The notes: a model not told the origin generated them from the letters alone. Shown: positions 1 to 7,090, numbered from the stretch's first letter. The stretch: DNA of 9,728 bases from Hyphomicrobiales bacterium (GCA_023266695.1 JAHFPO010000085.1:1-9728); one strand, 5' to 3'. Program-made: numbers and translations.

Positions 1-71
1 TCGGCGGCGAGGATGCCCTTGCCGGGCGCGACCATGGCGAGCGCGACTTTGTGGAGCTCAGCGAGGTTCAT
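1..71 (-). CDS. fba: Class I fructose-bisphosphate aldolase, N-terminal fragment
   Basis: Only the first 23 codons lie in the window; the gene continues past position 1. The visible peptide begins MNLAELHKVALAMVAPGKGI and then reads LAA. The APGKGILAA stretch is the conserved N-terminal signature of class I (Schiff-base) fructose-bisphosphate aldolases, which cleave or form fructose 1,6-bisphosphate in the cytoplasm. The start at 71 is supported by a GAGGG ribosome-binding site at 76-80, four bases upstream. It follows pgk on the same strand after an 83-bp gap, completing a tkt-gap-pgk-fba order known from many alphaproteobacteria. The gap contains a perfect TATAAT hexamer, so the gene may be transcribed both with the cluster and from its own promoter. 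The catalytic lysine lies outside the window, so the class assignment rests on the N-terminus and the context. Confidence 0.8.
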   Translation of the reverse strand, partial: MNLAELHKVALAMVAPGKGILAA

Positions 72-113
72 CGGACCCTCTTTCTTGATTCTCGGACGGG
101 TTGTCCAGCCGCG

Positions 114-119
114 ATTATA
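114..119 (-). promoter_or_regulatory. Candidate -10 box (TATAAT) for the aldolase gene
   Basis: The minus strand carries a perfect TATAAT at 119-114 in the pgk-fba gap. A start about seven bases downstream would give a leader of roughly 36 nt before the aldolase ATG at 71. The -35 region is poor: the best hexamer 17-18 bases upstream matches TTGACA at about three positions. I see no terminator hairpin in this gap, so read-through from pgk also remains possible. Confidence 0.35.
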
Positions 120-154
120 GCCAGCTCGGTTTTCGTGTGGGAGACCGCGCCCGT

Positions 155-1354
155 TTACCTTACCCACAGCGCCTCGACTCCCGGAAGCGCCTTGCCTTCC
201 AGCCATTCGAGGAAGGCTCCGCCCGCTGTCGAGACATAGCTGAAGCGGTCGGCGACGCCAGCCTGATGGAGGGCCGCGACCGTATCGCCGCCGCCGGCGA
301 CGGAGACGAGCTTGCCGGCGACGGTGAGTTCCGCCGTCGCTTCGGCGACCTCGATGGTGCCGGCATCGAAGGGCGAAAGCTCGAAGGCGCCGAATGGTCC
401 GTTCCATAGGAGCGTCTTTGAGCGGGCGAGCGTCGAGATCACGCGCTCGATGCTCTGCGGCCCGATGTCGAGGATCATGTCCTCGGGCCCGACCGCATCG
501 ACGGAAACGACCCGCGAGGGGGCGTTCGCCCCGAACCTTTGCGCCACCACGGCATCGACCGGCAGCACGATCTCGCAGCCCCTGGTCTTCGCCTCGGCGA
601 GAATTTCGCTCGCGGTCGCAACGAGCTCCTGCTCGCTGAGCGACCGGCCGATGTTCTTGCCTTGAGCCGCCAGGAACGTATTGGCCATGGCGCCGCCGAT
701 GACGAGGAACTTCACCTTGGCGAGAAGATTGCCGAGAAGCGCGAGCTTGGTCGAAATCTTGGCGCCGCCGACGATGGCCGCGACCGGCTGCCCGGGCGCC
801 TCCAGCACGCGCTCGAGCGCCTCGATCTCGGCCTGCATCGAGCGGCCGGCATAGGCCGGAAGCTTGCGCGCAAGACCTTCGGTCGAGGCGTGGGCGCGGT
901 GGGCGACCGAGAAGGCGTCGTTCACATAGAGATCGCCGAGCTTGGCGAGTGCGGCGATGAAATCCGGCGCGTTCGTTTCCTCGCCGGAATGGAAGCGGGT
1001 GTTTTCCAGGAGCAGCACGTCGCCGGGTTTCATGGCGGCAACGGCCTCCTCAGCCACCGCCCCGATGCAATCATGCGCGAAGGCGACCGGACGCTGGAGA
1101 TGCTTCGCGAGTTCGGGCGCGACCGGCGCGAGCGATTGCGCGGGATCGCGCCCCTTGGGCCGGCCGAAGTGGGAGAGAAGGATCGCCTTGCCGCCCTTGC
1201 CCGTGATCTCGCGCAGCGTCGGCACCGCCGCACGGATGCGGGTCAAGTCGCTGACGCGGCCCTTTTCCATCGGCACATTGAGATCGACGCGCACCAGCAC
1301 GCGCTTGTCCGCGACGTCCGCCTTATCGAGCGTACGAAAGCTCCGCCCTGCCAT
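155..1354 (-). CDS. pgk: Phosphoglycerate kinase
   Basis: A 399-residue cytoplasmic enzyme that transfers phosphate between 1,3-bisphosphoglycerate and ADP to give 3-phosphoglycerate and ATP, reversibly. Family hallmarks appear in order: VRVDLNVP (residues 21-28), SHFGRPKG (61-68), ENTRFHSGEE, VNDAFSVAHRAHAS (substrate-binding N-domain), VGGAKISTK, LWNGPFGAFE, and the nucleotide-binding glycine loop AGGGDT near 353-358, ending with STAGGAFLEWLEGK. The length is normal for bacterial Pgk. The reading frame stays open well upstream into gap, but homology begins at MAGRSFRTLDKADV, so the ATG at 1354 is the start. That start lies five bases after the gap stop, which fits translation of both from one mRNA. 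A weak GAGCGGG precedes it. Nothing looks broken. Confidence 0.97.
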   Translation of the reverse strand: MAGRSFRTLDKADVADKRVLVRVDLNVPMEKGRVSDLTRIRAAVPTLREITGKGGKAILLSHFGRPKGRDPAQSLAPVAPELAKHLQRPVAFAHDCIGAVAEEAVAAMKPGDVLLLENTRFHSGEETNAPDFIAALAKLGDLYVNDAFSVAHRAHASTEGLARKLPAYAGRSMQAEIEALERVLEAPGQPVAAIVGGAKISTKLALLGNLLAKVKFLVIGGAMANTFLAAQGKNIGRSLSEQELVATASEILAEAKTRGCEIVLPVDAVVAQRFGANAPSRVVSVDAVGPEDMILDIGPQSIERVISTLARSKTLLWNGPFGAFELSPFDAGTIEVAEATAELTVAGKLVSVAGGGDTVAALHQAGVADRFSYVSTAGGAFLEWLEGKALPGVEALWVR

Positions 1355-1359
1355 CCCGC

Positions 1360-2367
1360 TCAGCCGAGCTTGCCCATGGCGACCGCGGTATCGGCCATGC
1401 GGTTGGAGAAGCCCCATTCGTTGTCGTACCAGGCCATGACGCGCGCCAGTGTGCCGTCCATCACCTTGGTCTGGTCGAGATGGAAGATCGACGAGTGGGG
1501 ATCGTGGTTGAAGTCGATCGAGACATTGGGCGCGTCGGTGACGGCGAGGATACCCTTCATTTGCTGCTTCGCCGCGCGCTCGATCGCCTCGTTGATCTCG
1601 TCCTTGCTGGTCTTGCGCTTGGCCACGAACATGAAATCGACCACCGACACGTTGGGCACCGGCACGCGGATGGCGACGCCGTCGAGCTTGCCGGCGAGCT
1701 CGGGGAGCACGAGGCCGACGGCCTTGGCCGCGCCGGTGGAGGTCGGGATCATGGAGAGCGCCGCCGCGCGCGCGCGATAGAGATCCTTGTGCACCTGGTC
1801 GAGCGAGGGCTGGTCGTTGGTATAGGCGTGGATCGTGGTCATGAATCCCTTGTCGATGCCGACGGCGTCGTGGAGCACCTTGGCGATCGGCGCGAGACAG
1901 TTGGTCGTGCAGGAGGCGTTCGACACCACGATATGTCCTTGGCCGAGCTTGTCGTGATTGACGCCATAGACGACGGTGAGGTCGGCGCCTTCGGCGGGCG
2001 CGGAAATGAGCACGCGCTTGGCGCCGGCGGCGAGATGCGCCGCGGCTTTTTCCCTCGCCGTGAAGATGCCGGTGCATTCGAGCGCGATCTCGACGCCGAG
2101 CGTCTTCCACGGCAACTGCGCCGGATCCTTGATCGCGGTCACCCGGATCGGCCCGCAGCCGGCGTCGATGGTATCGCCTTTGACCTTCACCTCGCCCGGA
2201 AAGCGGCCGTGCACCGAGTCATAGCGCAGGAGATGGGCGTTGGTCTCGACCGGGGCAAGGTCGTTCAGCGCCACCACCTCGATGTCCTTGCGGCCGGACT
2301 CCACGATCGCGCGCAGGATATTGCGCCCGATCCGCCCGAACCCGTTGATCGCCACTCGCACGGCCAT
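1360..2367 (-). CDS. gap: Glyceraldehyde-3-phosphate dehydrogenase, type I
   Basis: Interconverts glyceraldehyde 3-phosphate and 1,3-bisphosphoglycerate with NAD(P). The Rossmann motif INGFGRIGRN is at the N-terminus, followed by LNDL near residues 34-37, where the acidic residue usually favours NAD. The active-site motif SNASCTTNCLAP places the catalytic Cys at 153, with the general-base His at 180. The SAPAEGADLTVVYGVNHD block and a C-terminal WYDNEWGFSNRM are typical. Two ATGs compete. The upstream one at 2373 sits directly against AAAGGA (2374-2379) with no spacing, whereas the ATG at 2367 has AGGA six bases away and yields MAVRVAINGFG, the usual family start. I therefore choose 335 rather than 337 residues. 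It lies between tkt (48-bp gap) and pgk (5-bp gap), presumably one operon. Confidence 0.96.
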   Translation of the reverse strand: MAVRVAINGFGRIGRNILRAIVESGRKDIEVVALNDLAPVETNAHLLRYDSVHGRFPGEVKVKGDTIDAGCGPIRVTAIKDPAQLPWKTLGVEIALECTGIFTAREKAAAHLAAGAKRVLISAPAEGADLTVVYGVNHDKLGQGHIVVSNASCTTNCLAPIAKVLHDAVGIDKGFMTTIHAYTNDQPSLDQVHKDLYRARAAALSMIPTSTGAAKAVGLVLPELAGKLDGVAIRVPVPNVSVVDFMFVAKRKTSKDEINEAIERAAKQQMKGILAVTDAPNVSIDFNHDPHSSIFHLDQTKVMDGTLARVMAWYDNEWGFSNRMADTAVAMGKLG

Positions 2368-2415
2368 GCTCATTCCTTTCGCGTGCCCACCTTGTAGACG
2401 GCTCCGGCGGCGCTG

Positions 2416-4458
2416 TCAGCGTGCCGATGGCGACGAGCGCCGGGCGCCCGCCTTGGCGCCGGCGGCCTTTTTCTCGCGTCCGAAGCAATCGAGCGCGGCG
2501 GCGATGATCGCCTCGCTGGTGATTCCGAAATGAGCATAGACGTCCTGGTAGGGGGCGCTGGCGCCGAAGCCGCTCATGCCCACGAAGGCGCCGTCGGTGC
2601 CGATGATCTCGTCCCAGCCCTGGCGGATCGCGGCCTCGACCGCGAGGCGCACCGGCGCGTCGCCGATAACCGCATGCCGGTAGGCGAGCGGCTCGGCGAG
2701 AAAAAGCTCGAAGCAGGGCGCCGAGACGACCCGGGTCGGCACGCCCTTCTTCTCCAGTTCCGCCTGGGCGGCGAGGCAGAGCGAGACCTCCGAACCGGAA
2801 GCGAACAGCGAAACCACGGCCTTGGCGCTCGCCGGGGAAAGCTCGTAGGCGCCTTGGGCGCACAGATTTTTCTCGGAGAAACGCTTGCGCGACACCGGCA
2901 GGTTCTGGCGCGTGAGCGCGAGCACGCTCGGGCCCGCCGCGCGTTCGAGCGCGAGTTGCCAGCATTCGGCGGTCTCGGTGAGATCGGCCGGGCGAAACAG
3001 ATAAAGGTTCGGAATCGCCCTGAGCGCGGCGAGATGCTCGACCGGTTGATGCGTCGGCCCGTCCTCGCCGAGACCGATCGAATCGTGGGTCATCACATGG
3101 ATCACCCGCTTGCCCATGAGGGCGGCGAGCCGCAGCGCCGGCCGGCAATAATCGGAGAACACCAGAAAGGTCCCCGCATAGGGGATGATGCCGCCGTGCA
3201 GCGCCATGCCGTTCATGGCGGCGGCCATGCCGTGTTCACGCACGCCGAAATGAACGAAGCGGCCCTTGAAATCGCCCGGCGCGATCACGGCCATGCCCTT
3301 GGTCTTGGTGTTGTTCGAGCCGGTGAGATCGGCGGAGCCGCCGATCATCTCGGGCAACGCCGCGGTGATCGCCTCGAGCGAAACTTCGGAGGCCTTGCGC
3401 GTCGCCATCTCTTCCGGCTTCGCGATCGCCTGCTCCTTGACTGCGAGCACGGCGGAGGCGAGCGAGACCGGAATCTTGCCGGCGACGCGCCGCTCGAATT
3501 CGGCCTTGCTCGCCGGATCGAGCGCCGCGCTGCGCTTGTCCCAAGCCTTGCGCGCCTCCCGCGAGCGCCCGCCCGCCTTGCGCCAGAGATCGAGGAGGTC
3601 CGCCGGAATCTCGAACGGCGGATGTTTCCAGCCGAGCTTCTCGCGCGCGCCCTTGATCTCGTCGGCCCCGAGCGGGCTGCCGTGCGCTTTTTCGCTGCCG
3701 GCCTTGGTCGGCGCGCCGAAGCCGATGGTGGTGCGGCATGCGATCAGGCTCGGTCGGTCGGACTTCTTCGCCGCCTCGATCGCGGCCGCGATCGCGTCGG
3801 GATCATGGCCGTCGATGCGGACGGCGTTCCAGTTGGACGCCTTCACGCGCGCGACCTGGTCGGTGGAATCGGCGAGCGCAAGCTTGCCGTCGATGGTGAT
3901 GCCGTTGTCGTCGAACAGCACGATAAATTTCGCGAGCCGCAGGTGACCGGCGAGCGCGATCGCCTCCTGGCTGACGCCTTCCATCAGGTCGCCGTCGGAG
4001 GCGAGCACATAGGTATGGTGATCGACGATCGCATCGCCGAAGCGCGCCGCCATGATGCGCTCGGCGAGCGCCATGCCGACGGCGTTCGCGATCCCCTGCC
4101 CGAGCGGCCCGGTCGTGGTCTCGATGCCGCCGGCGTGGCCGTATTCGGGATGGCCGGCGGTCTTGGAGCCGAGCTGGCGGAAGCGCTTGATCTCCGCGAG
4201 GGTCATGTCGGCATAGCCGAGGAGATGGAGCACGGCATAGAGCAGCATCGAGCCGTGGCCGGCCGACAGCACGAAGCGGTCGCGGTCGGGCCAGGCGGGG
4301 TCGGCCGGATCGAATTTCAAGAATCTTGTGAATAGAACGGTGGCGACATCGGCCGCGCCCATGGGCAAACCGGGATGGCCCGATTTCGCCGCCTCCACCG
4401 CATCCATGGCGAGCGCGCGAATGGCGTTAGCCATGCGGTCGTGCGTAGCGCGGCCCAT
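2416..4458 (-). CDS. tkt: Transketolase
   Basis: A 680-residue thiamine-diphosphate enzyme that moves two-carbon ketol units between sugar phosphates in the non-oxidative pentose phosphate or Calvin cycle. From the N-terminus: HDRMANAIRALAMDAVEAAK with SGHPGLPMGAAD, AGHGSMLLY (about 66-74), GPLGQGIANAVG, and the TPP motif SDGDLMEG (154-161) through DDN (to 185). Then come FVHFGVREHGM, with the cofactor-activating Glu at about 408, and THDSIGLGEDGPTHQPVEHL (about 457-476). The length matches bacterial transketolases. The tail is a short basic Ala/Lys/Arg/Ser extension beyond the usual end. The frame is open 87 codons further upstream, but that extension has no family similarity, so the ATG at 4458 is used; MANAI at 4434 is the alternative. 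The Shine-Dalgarno sequence is weak. It is the first gene of the minus-strand sugar-phosphate cluster. Confidence 0.96.
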   Translation of the reverse strand: MGRATHDRMANAIRALAMDAVEAAKSGHPGLPMGAADVATVLFTRFLKFDPADPAWPDRDRFVLSAGHGSMLLYAVLHLLGYADMTLAEIKRFRQLGSKTAGHPEYGHAGGIETTTGPLGQGIANAVGMALAERIMAARFGDAIVDHHTYVLASDGDLMEGVSQEAIALAGHLRLAKFIVLFDDNGITIDGKLALADSTDQVARVKASNWNAVRIDGHDPDAIAAAIEAAKKSDRPSLIACRTTIGFGAPTKAGSEKAHGSPLGADEIKGAREKLGWKHPPFEIPADLLDLWRKAGGRSREARKAWDKRSAALDPASKAEFERRVAGKIPVSLASAVLAVKEQAIAKPEEMATRKASEVSLEAITAALPEMIGGSADLTGSNNTKTKGMAVIAPGDFKGRFVHFGVREHGMAAAMNGMALHGGIIPYAGTFLVFSDYCRPALRLAALMGKRVIHVMTHDSIGLGEDGPTHQPVEHLAALRAIPNLYLFRPADLTETAECWQLALERAAGPSVLALTRQNLPVSRKRFSEKNLCAQGAYELSPASAKAVVSLFASGSEVSLCLAAQAELEKKGVPTRVVSAPCFELFLAEPLAYRHAVIGDAPVRLAVEAAIRQGWDEIIGTDGAFVGMSGFGASAPYQDVYAHFGITSEAIIAAALDCFGREKKAAGAKAGARRSSPSAR

Positions 4459-4682
4459 GTTCCAGTCTCGCGATGGCCGAGGGTCGACGGACAGGGATCG
4501 ATGCCTTCTATGATCCGCGTACGAGGATATGCGCAAGATCCGCGCGGAACCGCCCCGCCGCTCGTCGGGCGGCGAGAGATAACACTTGGCCTTGCCCTGA
4601 TCAACGGCGTGGGCTTCCCGATTGACGGCGGCGGCGGCGCACCGCTTTACTGCGCCGTCGAGGTCAGTCTGCGGGATTCGCC
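4459..4682. promoter_or_regulatory. Divergent intergenic region, tkt / DUF4164 gene
   Basis: These 224 bp separate the starts of two divergent transcription units, so both promoters should lie here. On the plus strand TTGACG (4622-4627, five of six to consensus), an 18-bp spacer and TTTACT (4646-4651, four of six) form a plausible promoter starting near 4658, about 25 nt before the ATG at 4683. On the minus strand I find no convincing -35/-10 pair for tkt; TTGATC followed about 17 bases later by a weak TATCTC is the best seen. I see no clear LysR-type (CbbR) operator. Confidence 0.4.
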
Positions 4683-4970
4683 ATGCGGCAAGGGGATGAA
4701 TCGTCGCTCGAACGGGCAAGCCGTCGGTTGAACGCCGCCATCGATGCGCTCGAGGCCGCGATCAGCCGCCGCCATGAAGGCGACCGCCAGCGCGACGCGC
4801 TCGAGGCGCAGATCCAGGCGTTCGGCAGCGACCGTTCCAAGCTCGCCGACGAGCTCGACCGCGTGCGGGCGCGGGCCGGCGACCTGGAATCCACCAATCG
4901 CGAAGTCTCGCGCCGTCTCGAGCACGCGGTCGACACCATCCGCGCCGTATTGACGGCGCACGAACGCTGA
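4683..4970 (+). CDS. DUF4164-like coiled-coil protein upstream of zapA
   Basis: A 95-residue, highly charged protein with no signal peptide or membrane segment. Nearly the whole length fits a heptad coiled coil: alternating Ala/Leu/Ile positions with Arg/Glu/Asp, for example LNAAIDALEAAISRR, then LADELDRVRARAGDLES and SRRLEHAVDTIRAV. Its size, charge and position between tkt and zapA match the small alphaproteobacterial family DUF4164, recognised here from memory and context rather than by a search. The function is unknown. Co-orientation with zapA, only 17 bp downstream, suggests a partner or regulator of ZapA or FtsZ-ring assembly, which is inference. The start at 4683 follows a modest GGGA about seven bases upstream. 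An antisense frame covers the same bases but shows no family features. Confidence 0.8.
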   Translation: MRQGDESSLERASRRLNAAIDALEAAISRRHEGDRQRDALEAQIQAFGSDRSKLADELDRVRARAGDLESTNREVSRRLEHAVDTIRAVLTAHER

Positions 4971-4974
4971 ATCC

Positions 4975-4980
4975 GGAGGA
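4975..4980 (+). promoter_or_regulatory. Strong ribosome-binding site of zapA
   Basis: GGAGGA lies seven bases before the zapA ATG, immediately after the stop of the coiled-coil gene. It fixes the zapA start and is the best Shine-Dalgarno match in this part of the window, implying that ZapA is translated more efficiently than its upstream neighbour. Confidence 0.8.
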
Positions 4981-4987
4981 CCGCCCG

Positions 4988-5371
4988 ATGGCACAGGTGA
5001 GCGTGACGATCAACGGACGCGTCTATCGCATGTCCTGCGACGACGGGCAGGAAGATCATCTCGCCCGCCTCGCCCGCGACCTCGACCAACGCATCGGGCA
5101 GTTGCGCGAGGCCTTCGGCGAGATCGGCGATACCCGCCTGACCGTGATGGCGGCGCTCATGGTCGCCGACGAGCTGGCCGAGGCGCGCCGCCGCATGCGC
5201 TCGGCCGAACAGGAGATCGAGAGCCTGAACGACGCCCGGATCGCCGCCTCCGAGCGGATCGAGGCGAACGAGCGCGCGGTCAGCGAGGCGATCGAGAGCG
5301 CCGCCGAACGCATCGAACGGCTCGCCCACAGCCTGAACGGCCGGCACGGGCCGGGCGTGGCGCTCGGATGA
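4988..5371 (+). CDS. zapA: Cell division protein ZapA
   Basis: A 127-residue cytoplasmic protein expected to bind FtsZ and promote bundling of protofilaments in the division ring. The N-terminal globular head reads AQVSVTINGRVYRMSCDDGQ, the typical ZapA beta-hairpin, followed by EDHLARLARDLDQRIGQLRE and then DTRLTVMAALMVADEL, the conserved helix where Ala/Leu residues pack in the dimer or tetramer. The rest is a long coiled coil (AEARRRMRSAEQEIESL onward). The start is set by the GGAGGA site. The family identification is strong. The gene is followed directly by the 6S RNA gene and a 5-formyltetrahydrofolate cyclo-ligase gene, a neighbourhood shared with E. coli (zapA-ssrS-ygfA), which supports both calls. 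Nothing is unusual. Confidence 0.93.
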   Translation: MAQVSVTINGRVYRMSCDDGQEDHLARLARDLDQRIGQLREAFGEIGDTRLTVMAALMVADELAEARRRMRSAEQEIESLNDARIAASERIEANERAVSEAIESAAERIERLAHSLNGRHGPGVALG

Positions 5372-5387
5372 ACGCCCGCTGGCCGGG

Positions 5388-5416
5388 ATGACTTTTAACC
5401 CTTTGCCCCCTAGATT
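5388..5416 (+). promoter_or_regulatory. 6S RNA promoter
   Basis: ATGACT (5388-5393, four of six to TTGACA), a 17-bp spacer and TAGATT (5411-5416, four of six to TATAAT) place a transcription start at about 5423. That is exactly where the closing stem of the predicted 6S RNA begins. The agreement between promoter geometry and RNA structure is the main support. Confidence 0.6.
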
Positions 5417-5422
5417 GGCGGC

Positions 5423-5580
5423 GCGGGGCTGCGAGGTGCGTCGGAGACAAATTCTCGGGGCCTTACGATCCTGAAGGGAGCTGTCCCTGTCCTCGCCCCT
5501 GGGCTTGGGCATATGGCGCCCACCTACTTCTGTAGGTTCCCGGGATCAGCTCTCTGACGGCCATCGCGGCTCCGCACTCC
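5423..5580 (+). ncRNA. ssrS: 6S RNA (SsrS)
   Basis: 6S RNA binds the housekeeping RNA polymerase holoenzyme by mimicking an open promoter. Position is the first clue: it lies between zapA and the 5-formyltetrahydrofolate cyclo-ligase gene, as in many proteobacteria. The bases support it. 5423-5434 can pair with 5564-5575 as a continuous 12-bp closing stem (two G-U pairs), and 5440-5447 with 5551-5558 as a second 8-bp stem (one G-U). Then comes a large interior region containing a perfect hairpin CCTAC-TTCT-GTAGG (5523-5536) on the 3' side, another AGGGA/TCCCT hairpin (5475-5488), and a possible GATCC/GGATC pairing (5468-5472 with 5543-5547). The internal folding near the terminal arm cannot be fixed by eye. 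The 3' end is approximate. Co-transcription with the downstream gene is likely. Confidence 0.85.
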
Positions 5581-5619
5581 TCGTCCCTGGTCGAGCGGCC
5601 AGGCGCTCCGATCGGTCCG

Positions 5620-6213
5620 ATGAATTCCGCCAATTCCATCCTCGCCCACAAAGCCGGGCTGCGCGCCACGGCGATCGAGCACCGCGACGCGCTACCGCCG
5701 GTGATGCGCGCCGCCGCCGCCGAGGCGATCGCGGCGCGCCCGCTTCCCCTCGATGTTTCACGGGGAACCGTGGTGTCCGGTTTCATGCCGATCCGGAGCG
5801 AGATCAACCCGGCCCCGCTGCTGCGCCGCTTCGCCGAAGCGGGCGCCTGGTTGGCACTCCCCACCATCGTCAAGCGCGGTGAGCCCCTGCGTTTTCGCGC
5901 CTGGGCGATCGGCGAAAAACTCGCGCGCGGGCAATGGGGCATCCGCGAGCCCATGCCGGAAGCACCCGAGGTCCTGCCCGACATTCTCCTGGTCCCGTTC
6001 GCCGCCTTCGACCGCCGCGGCCACCGCATCGGCTATGGGGCGGGCTATTACGACAAGAGCCTCACCGCGCTCCGCGCCCAAAAGCCGATCATCGCCATCG
6101 GCCTCGGCTTTGCCGCCCAGGAAATTCCCGCGGTGCCGGTGCTTCCCCACGACGCTCGCCTCGATCTCGTGCTAACGGAACGCGAGGTGATCGACTTGCG
6201 GAGCGCCGCCTGA
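5620..6213 (+). CDS. fau: 5-formyltetrahydrofolate cyclo-ligase
   Basis: A 197-residue cytoplasmic enzyme (YgfA/MTHFS family) that converts 5-formyltetrahydrofolate to 5,10-methenyltetrahydrofolate using ATP, salvaging an otherwise inactive folate. The N-terminal helix carries the K..LR pattern (K11, R15), FMPIRSEI (55-62) includes the conserved Glu of the folate site, and the ATP-binding signature RRGHRIGYGAGYYD spans 132-145. IGLGFAAQEI and a late LPHDARLDLVLTE complete the fold. The length is normal. No good Shine-Dalgarno sequence precedes the ATG at 5620, but no better start exists nearby and the next Met is at residue 29, inside the N-terminal helix. It lies 40 bp after the 6S RNA, as in E. 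coli, where ssrS and ygfA are co-transcribed. Its stop shares one base with the next start. Confidence 0.93.
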   Translation: MNSANSILAHKAGLRATAIEHRDALPPVMRAAAAEAIAARPLPLDVSRGTVVSGFMPIRSEINPAPLLRRFAEAGAWLALPTIVKRGEPLRFRAWAIGEKLARGQWGIREPMPEAPEVLPDILLVPFAAFDRRGHRIGYGAGYYDKSLTALRAQKPIIAIGLGFAAQEIPAVPVLPHDARLDLVLTEREVIDLRSAA

Positions 6214-7034
6214 TGCGGTTGTTGTTTCTCGGCGATGTGGTCGGCCGCTCGGGACGAACCATCGTGAGCGAGCGCCTGCCCGGCCTGATCGCCGACTGGA
6301 AGCTCGATTTCGTCGCCGCCAACGGCGAGAACGCCGCCGGCGGCTTCGGCATCACCGAGGCGATCTATCAGGAGCTTTGTGACGCCGGCACCGACGTGAT
6401 CACGCTGGGCAATCACGCCTGGGATCAGCGCGAGGCGCTGGTGTTCATCGAGCGCGCGCCGAAGCTGATCCGCCCGCTCAACTATCCCGCCGGCACGCCG
6501 GGCAAGGGCTCGACCATCGCCCAGGCGAGAAACGGCGCGCGCGTCTGCGTCATCAATCTCATGGGCCGCATCTTCATGGATGCGCTCGATGATCCCTTCG
6601 CCGCCGTCGAGCGCGAATTGACCGCATGTCCTCTGAAGCATGGCTGCGACGCGATCGTGGTCGACATGCACGCCGAGACCACCAGCGAGAAGCAATCGAT
6701 GGCGCACATGCTCGACGGGCGGGTGAGCCTCGTCGTCGGCACCCATACTCACGCGCCCACCTCGGACGAGCGCGTGCTCACGGGCGGCACCGCTTTCATC
6801 AGCGACGTCGGCATGTGCGGCAATTATGACAGCGTGATCGGCATGGCGAAGGAGGAGCCGATGCGGCGCTTCATCACCAAGCTTCCGGCCGCCCGCTTCG
6901 AGGCCGCGACCGGCCCGGCCACGCTCTCCGGGCTCGCGGTCGAGATCGACGAGGCGACCGGCCTGGCCCAACGCGTGGCGCCGGTGCGGCTCGGCGGCGT
7001 GCTCAGCGAAGCACGGCCGGGTTTCTGGGACTGA
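6213..7034 (+). CDS. YmdB/TIGR00282-family metallophosphoesterase
   Basis: A 273-residue dinuclear-metal phosphodiesterase. The best-studied relative, B. subtilis YmdB, hydrolyses 2',3'- and 3',5'-cyclic nucleotides and affects biofilm and motility gene choice; the role in alphaproteobacteria is not established. Metal ligands are all visible: FLGDVVGRSGR (D8), AANGENAAGG (E39, N40), LGNHAWD (N67, H68), VDMHAETTSEK (H153) and GTHTHAPTSDERVL (H178, H180), followed by SDVGMCG. The length fits the family. The ATG at 6213-6215 overlaps the fau TGA (TGATG), implying translational coupling; the longer open frame upstream lies inside fau and is not coding. The usual yebC neighbour is absent downstream, where a repeat-rich spacer begins. 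No intrinsic terminator with a T-run follows. Confidence 0.92.
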   Translation: MRLLFLGDVVGRSGRTIVSERLPGLIADWKLDFVAANGENAAGGFGITEAIYQELCDAGTDVITLGNHAWDQREALVFIERAPKLIRPLNYPAGTPGKGSTIAQARNGARVCVINLMGRIFMDALDDPFAAVERELTACPLKHGCDAIVVDMHAETTSEKQSMAHMLDGRVSLVVGTHTHAPTSDERVLTGGTAFISDVGMCGNYDSVIGMAKEEPMRRFITKLPAARFEAATGPATLSGLAVEIDEATGLAQRVAPVRLGGVLSEARPGFWD

Positions 7035-7064
7035 TCTCACCATTCAAACAGCACTCAGTTTTTT

Positions 7065-7090
7065 CCCTCGCCCCGTTTACGGGGAGAGGG
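7065..7090. repeat. Palindromic intergenic repeat (CCCTCGCCCCG type)
   Basis: The left arm CCCTCGCCCCG and right arm CGGGGAGAGGG pair at all but one position around a TTTA loop. This 'ccctc-ccccg-ttta-cgggg-gaggg' pattern is, from memory, a very common dispersed palindrome in Rhizobiales genomes. It lies 30 bp after the YmdB-family gene and has no T-run on the plus strand, so it is not a standard intrinsic terminator, though it could stabilise the mRNA 3' end. Confidence 0.65.

Noticed and set aside
1355..2110. Upstream extension of the pgk reading frame (651 residues in total)
   Set aside because: The extension is an out-of-frame, Arg-rich reading of gap; Pgk homology begins exactly at 1354.
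1480..2397. 305-codon open frame antisense to gap
   Set aside because: Low-complexity Asp/Arg/His/Gly composition, fully covered by an intact GAPDH on the other strand.
2530..4335. 601-codon open frame antisense to tkt
   Set aside because: It is His/Arg/Gly/Glu-rich with no motif I know, a typical antisense shadow of a strongly GC-biased gene; tkt is unambiguous.
4459..4719. 87-codon N-terminal extension of transketolase
   Set aside because: No similarity to the family and it runs into the divergent gene; the ATG at 4458 gives the normal length.
4664..5512. 282-codon minus-strand frame across the DUF4164 gene, zapA and the 6S RNA
   Set aside because: It covers three well-supported plus-strand features and shows no domain.
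7065..7090. Hairpin as intrinsic terminator of the YmdB-family gene
   Set aside because: No T-run follows on the plus strand; the arms match a dispersed intergenic palindrome better.
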